Shown here: positions 63,392 to 64,000 of the stretch, piece after piece
How the letters are laid out: every line of letters begins with the position of its first letter
Numbering within the stretch: position 1 is the first letter of the stretch
NCBI GenBank assembly: GCA_028023455.1
Contig: JAQFVV010000014.1
Location: 375,336 to 439,335, forward strand
Direction: 5' to 3'
Length of the DNA stretch: 64,000 bases
Origin: Epiperipatus broadwayi
Taxonomy: Eukaryota > Onychophora > Udeonychophora > Euonychophora > Peripatidae
Notes under the pieces: generated by a model
Told to the model about the DNA's origin: nothing
The model's input: the letters and a program-made list of their open reading frames with translations, nothing else
The model's database searches: none
Translations under genes and position numbers: made by a program

Positions 63392-64000
63392 AATTATGAA
63401 CTCTCTTTCTAGGGCCTATCTTTCAATACACAGTAAGACCACACTCATTAACATGTTGATACTACCCAAAATTAACTATTATATGCCAGTTGTTAGTTTT
63501 ACCAAGGCTTTTATTCGAAAAATAAACTCATTATGTTGCAAATTGATCTGGAATGAGAAAGCCGTCTCAATAAGCATCAAGAACCCGCAGAAGCATACAA
63601 AGTTTAATGGATTATCATTGCACTCAATAAACACCTTCTATTACCAAAGAATACATAATACTCTAGTTAAAATTGCCACCAATTTCCCTATTTTTCAACT
63701 ATACTTAAAAATAGAACCAACTGATACACCCCCACCTAGCAAGAACAAGTTTTTAAATAAACTATTACAACATATTAACAGGAATCCAACAAACAATGAG
63801 TTCAGCACAAAGATTGATTATTGGACTGCACATCAAATCCTGAACAAGATGGACACTCAATTATCTCTTAACAGTTTTCTCAACATAAACAATAAAGCAA
63901 TTATTACTAAATATAAGTACTGGAATCTCAAACCGAGATACCTAGATTTCATGATTAAAATCAATTTAGAGGCCTTGCCCACAAATGAATTTCTCTCAAA
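63333..64000 (+). pseudogene. LINE ORF2, continuation after frameshift (partial at window edge)
   Basis: In the next frame the ORF2 protein continues without a stop to position 64000, about 222 codons. SVGARRTAIQNQLMASITKI joins smoothly to the upstream PFPP. LINMLILPKINYYMPVVSF and KYWNLKPRYLDFMIKIN are shared with the minus-strand relics at 28.1, 27.7 and 10.8 kb. The C-terminal zinc finger seen in the 10-kb copy should lie just beyond the window. Confidence 0.85.

Larger units (their letters stand above)
58771..64000 (+). mobile_element. Long LINE of the L1/Tx1-like type, recently inactivated, 3' end beyond the window
   Basis: It has a two-ORF layout: ORF1 with an RNA-binding-like region and zinc knuckles, and ORF2 with AP-endonuclease and reverse transcriptase. 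Frames remain long, so the copy is young compared with the relics at 10.2 and 27.2-28.5 kb, which align to its ORF2 end. Lesions are at least three ORF1 frameshifts (about 59.87, 59.98 and 60.29 kb), an ORF2 stop at 62177-62179, FxDD changed to FMDY at 63134-63145, and an ORF2 frameshift at about 63.33 kb. The 5' boundary is placed after the microsatellite by inference; target duplications cannot be checked without the 3' end. Confidence 0.85.

Overview
This window is very AT-rich eukaryotic DNA, almost certainly from an animal and probably an invertebrate. The evidence is the mix of degenerate retrotransposon families (RTE-, jockey/CR1-, L1/Tx1- and Penelope-like), a hAT-type non-autonomous DNA element, tRNA-derived short repeats, long inverted-repeat elements and large tetranucleotide microsatellites. 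I cannot fix the clade from sequence alone. I recognise no intact host gene: no rRNA, no functional tRNA and no convincing multi-exon gene. Most open frames are chance frames in AT-rich DNA, rich in K, N, I, Y and F.

Layout. 1-306 is a two-copy tandem duplication. 2331-4200 is a less AT-rich island with a TATA/initiator promoter on the minus strand. 10162-10945 is a 5'-truncated LINE 3' end (minus strand) bounded by a 14-bp target-site duplication. 15700-16960 is an RTE-like relic (minus) carrying a tRNA-derived short repeat. 18450-19479 is a complete non-autonomous hAT element with its 8-bp duplication. 23260-24260 is an unidentified GC-richer block. 24818-25362 and 52814-53890 are copies of one inverted-repeat family. 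27239-28480 is a second relic of the LINE family seen at 10 kb (minus). 31010-32593 is a cluster of direct repeats and foldbacks. 33235-33515 is a second RTE-like tail, 38486-38995 a Penelope-like endonuclease domain and 39530-40247 another foldback. 42465-42975 is a (TCTA)20(TCTG)57 microsatellite with a pyrimidine-rich tail. Two more tRNA-derived repeats lie at 43.25 and 47.76 kb. 54224-54463 is a small minus-strand open frame of unusual quality, with a hairpin at its start and CCAAT motifs upstream. 55395-56850 is a jockey/CR1-like relic. From about 58.77 kb to the window edge runs a long, recently dead LINE with zinc-knuckle ORF1, endonuclease and reverse transcriptase.

How the parts relate. 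The LINE at 58.8-64 kb is the reference for one family. The copies at 10 kb and 27-28 kb align to its ORF2 C-terminus, so the window holds three copies of different age. The 58.8-kb copy is itself inactive: at least three ORF1 frameshifts, one in-frame ORF2 stop, a catalytic-box change from FxDD to FMDY, and one downstream frameshift. The rest is AT-rich filler of poly(A/T), (TA)n and diverged repeats. Observations most worth a second look are the promoter island at 2.3-4.2 kb, the minus-strand frame at 54.2 kb, the foldback-within-direct-repeat structure at 31-32.3 kb, and the YY1-like/5' splice-like motif pair just upstream of the LINE ORF1.
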